From Micrococcaceae bacterium Sec5.7 (GTDB lineage Bacteria > Actinomycetota > Actinomycetes > Actinomycetales > Micrococcaceae), in the NCBI GenBank assembly GCA_039636785.1, contig CP144169.1:2046001-2110000 (forward strand): a stretch of 64,000 nt of DNA. Reading direction: 5' to 3'. The notes beneath the pieces are model-generated. The model searched no databases. It worked only from the letters and a program-made list of their open reading frames with translations, and was not told the DNA's origin. Of the stretch, positions 63,323 through 64,000 are shown piece by piece (the first letter of the stretch is position 1; every line of letters starts with the position of its first letter). Position numbers and translations under genes: made by a program.

Positions 63323-63493
63323 AAGGCCGGGGCGGCAGACCTCTACCACGGAACGCTGAAACTGTTTCTGGCCGCCGGCTTCGAAGTGGTCAGCAGCTCG
63401 GTTCCGGGGCGCGCCGTCGTCCGGCTCAACGCACAGGAACCCCCGGTGCGTTCAATCGGTCAGCAGCGCGCCAGCACTGCCCGCCCCGGATGA
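63323..63493 (+). pseudogene. GNAT N-acetyltransferase, C-terminal fragment
   Basis: About 56 codons from AAG at 63323 read [20 protein letters not shown] and [20 protein letters not shown], the end of a GNAT-fold acetyltransferase. The acetyl-CoA loop and everything before it were removed at the ISAs1 junction. The fragment has no start of its own. Confidence 0.7.
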
Positions 63494-63503
63494 TCCGGGT
63501 TTT

Positions 63504-64000
63504 CTACGGCAGCGTCAGTACCACCGGACCGTCAACCGTGATGGCCACCGTGTGCTCGCTGTGCGCAGCCCGCCGGCCGCTGCCGGAGCGGAGGGTCCAT
63601 TCGTCGACGTCGTGGTAGTAGTCGTCCTTGCCGCCCAGGATCAACATCGGCTCAATGGCGATCACCAGGCCTTCAGCCAGCTTGATGCCGCGCCCCGGCC
63701 TGCCGTCATTGGGTACCGGGGGTTCGGCGTGCATGGTGCGGCCGATCCCGTGGCCGCCGTGGTCGGCCAGCAGGCCATAGCCAGCGCGACGCGCAGCACC
63801 GCCGATCGCGTATGCGAGGTCGCCCATCTTGTTGCCGATCCTGGCTGCATCGATTCCCCGGGCCAAGGCTGCATCAGTGGCGTCAATGAGCGCCTGGTCC
63901 ACGGGATCCGCCGTGCCCACGATGAAACTCACTGCGGCGTCTCCGCACCAGCCTTCAAGGAACGCACCGCAGTCAACGCTGAGCAGGTCCCCGTCCTGAA
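63504..64000 (-). CDS. map: type I methionine aminopeptidase, partial (5' end outside window)
   Basis: About 165 C-terminal residues are visible. All but possibly one metal ligand of MetAP can be read: the Asp pair around LLSVDCGAFLEGWCGDAAVS, His in DHGGHGIGRTMHAEP, Glu in VIAIEPMLILGG, and Glu in AAHSEHTVAITVDGP. The reading frame is open to the right edge, so the start lies beyond 64000. The stop at 63504 lies 10 bp after the GNAT fragment. Confidence 0.95.
   Translation of the reverse strand, partial: QDGDLLSVDCGAFLEGWCGDAAVSFIVGTADPVDQALIDATDAALARGIDAARIGNKMGDLAYAIGGAARRAGYGLLADHGGHGIGRTMHAEPPVPNDGRPGRGIKLAEGLVIAIEPMLILGGKDDYYHDVDEWTLRSGSGRRAAHSEHTVAITVDGPVVLTLP

Noticed and set aside
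1..64000. CRISPR arrays, rRNA genes and a replication origin
   Set aside because: No spaced direct-repeat array, no rRNA signature and no DnaA-box cluster was noticed on reading; a systematic search was not possible.

Overview
The window is a 64 kb piece of a high-GC actinobacterial chromosome. Gene content and order fit Micrococcaceae, most likely Arthrobacter sensu lato (Arthrobacter, Pseudarthrobacter, Paenarthrobacter). The evidence is the run rne / rplU-rpmA-obgE-proB-proA-nadD-rsfS, ileS with a short-Stem-I translational T-box, the clpX-clpP2-clpP1-tig block followed by nei/rpiB/pepN/glbO in the order known from mycobacteria, many GTG/TTG starts and apparent leaderless promoters. Species cannot be fixed from sequence reading alone.

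Layout: 0-2.4 kb, a partial flavin monooxygenase, a PhnA-type zinc ribbon protein and a methyltransferase. 2.6-3.0 kb, two identical tRNA-Ala(GGC) genes. 3.1-10.8 kb, a minus-strand housekeeping cluster (ribosome silencing factor, NAD and proline synthesis, Obg, L27, L21). 11-16 kb, a ThiD-TenA fusion behind a TPP riboswitch, and a long RNase E/G. 16.6-24.5 kb, VKOR, ndk, folC, ileS with T-box, and a membrane exo/endonuclease-phosphatase protein. 24.6-29.1 kb, SDR, methyltransferase, DUF488 and valS. 29.5-37.5 kb, a DsbA-like nitroreductase relative, the Clp protease and trigger factor, tRNA-Pro, tRNA-Gly, a Nei-type glycosylase, RpiB and a DUF1648 protein. 37.6-49.7 kb, pepN, OsmC, MscS, truncated haemoglobin, TesB, two ABC-F ATPases, a lipoprotein, an SSB paralogue and tRNA-Arg.

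From about 49.8 kb the character changes. A LacI-controlled sugar or polyol operon is decaying: two of its three genes are broken by frameshifts or a nonsense codon, while the DUF993 gene and the regulator are open. It is followed by a truncated tyrosine recombinase with two stops, coupled to an intact HTH protein and an intact zinc-ribbon recombinase-like protein. Next come an SRPBCC-ArsR pair whose promoter is bracketed by inverted repeats, a second SRPBCC gene, and a graveyard of mobile elements: a Tn3-family transposase tail with its 38-bp terminal repeat, a serine resolvase piece, an ISL3 tail, DUF6262 and a truncated ISAs1 transposase abutting a beheaded GNAT gene. Inside the graveyard sits an intact, translationally coupled three-gene cassette: a Tat-exported DUF3179 protein and two membrane proteins with MerT-like Cys-Cys motifs. 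A partial methionine aminopeptidase gene closes the window.

The most interesting candidates for an undescribed system are the DUF3179/Cys-Cys membrane cassette (59.5-61.6 kb) and the recombinase/HTH/zinc-ribbon module (54.35-56.9 kb). Everything before 49.8 kb looks like ordinary, well-kept core genome with some good regulatory RNAs. No rRNA, CRISPR array or replication origin was seen.
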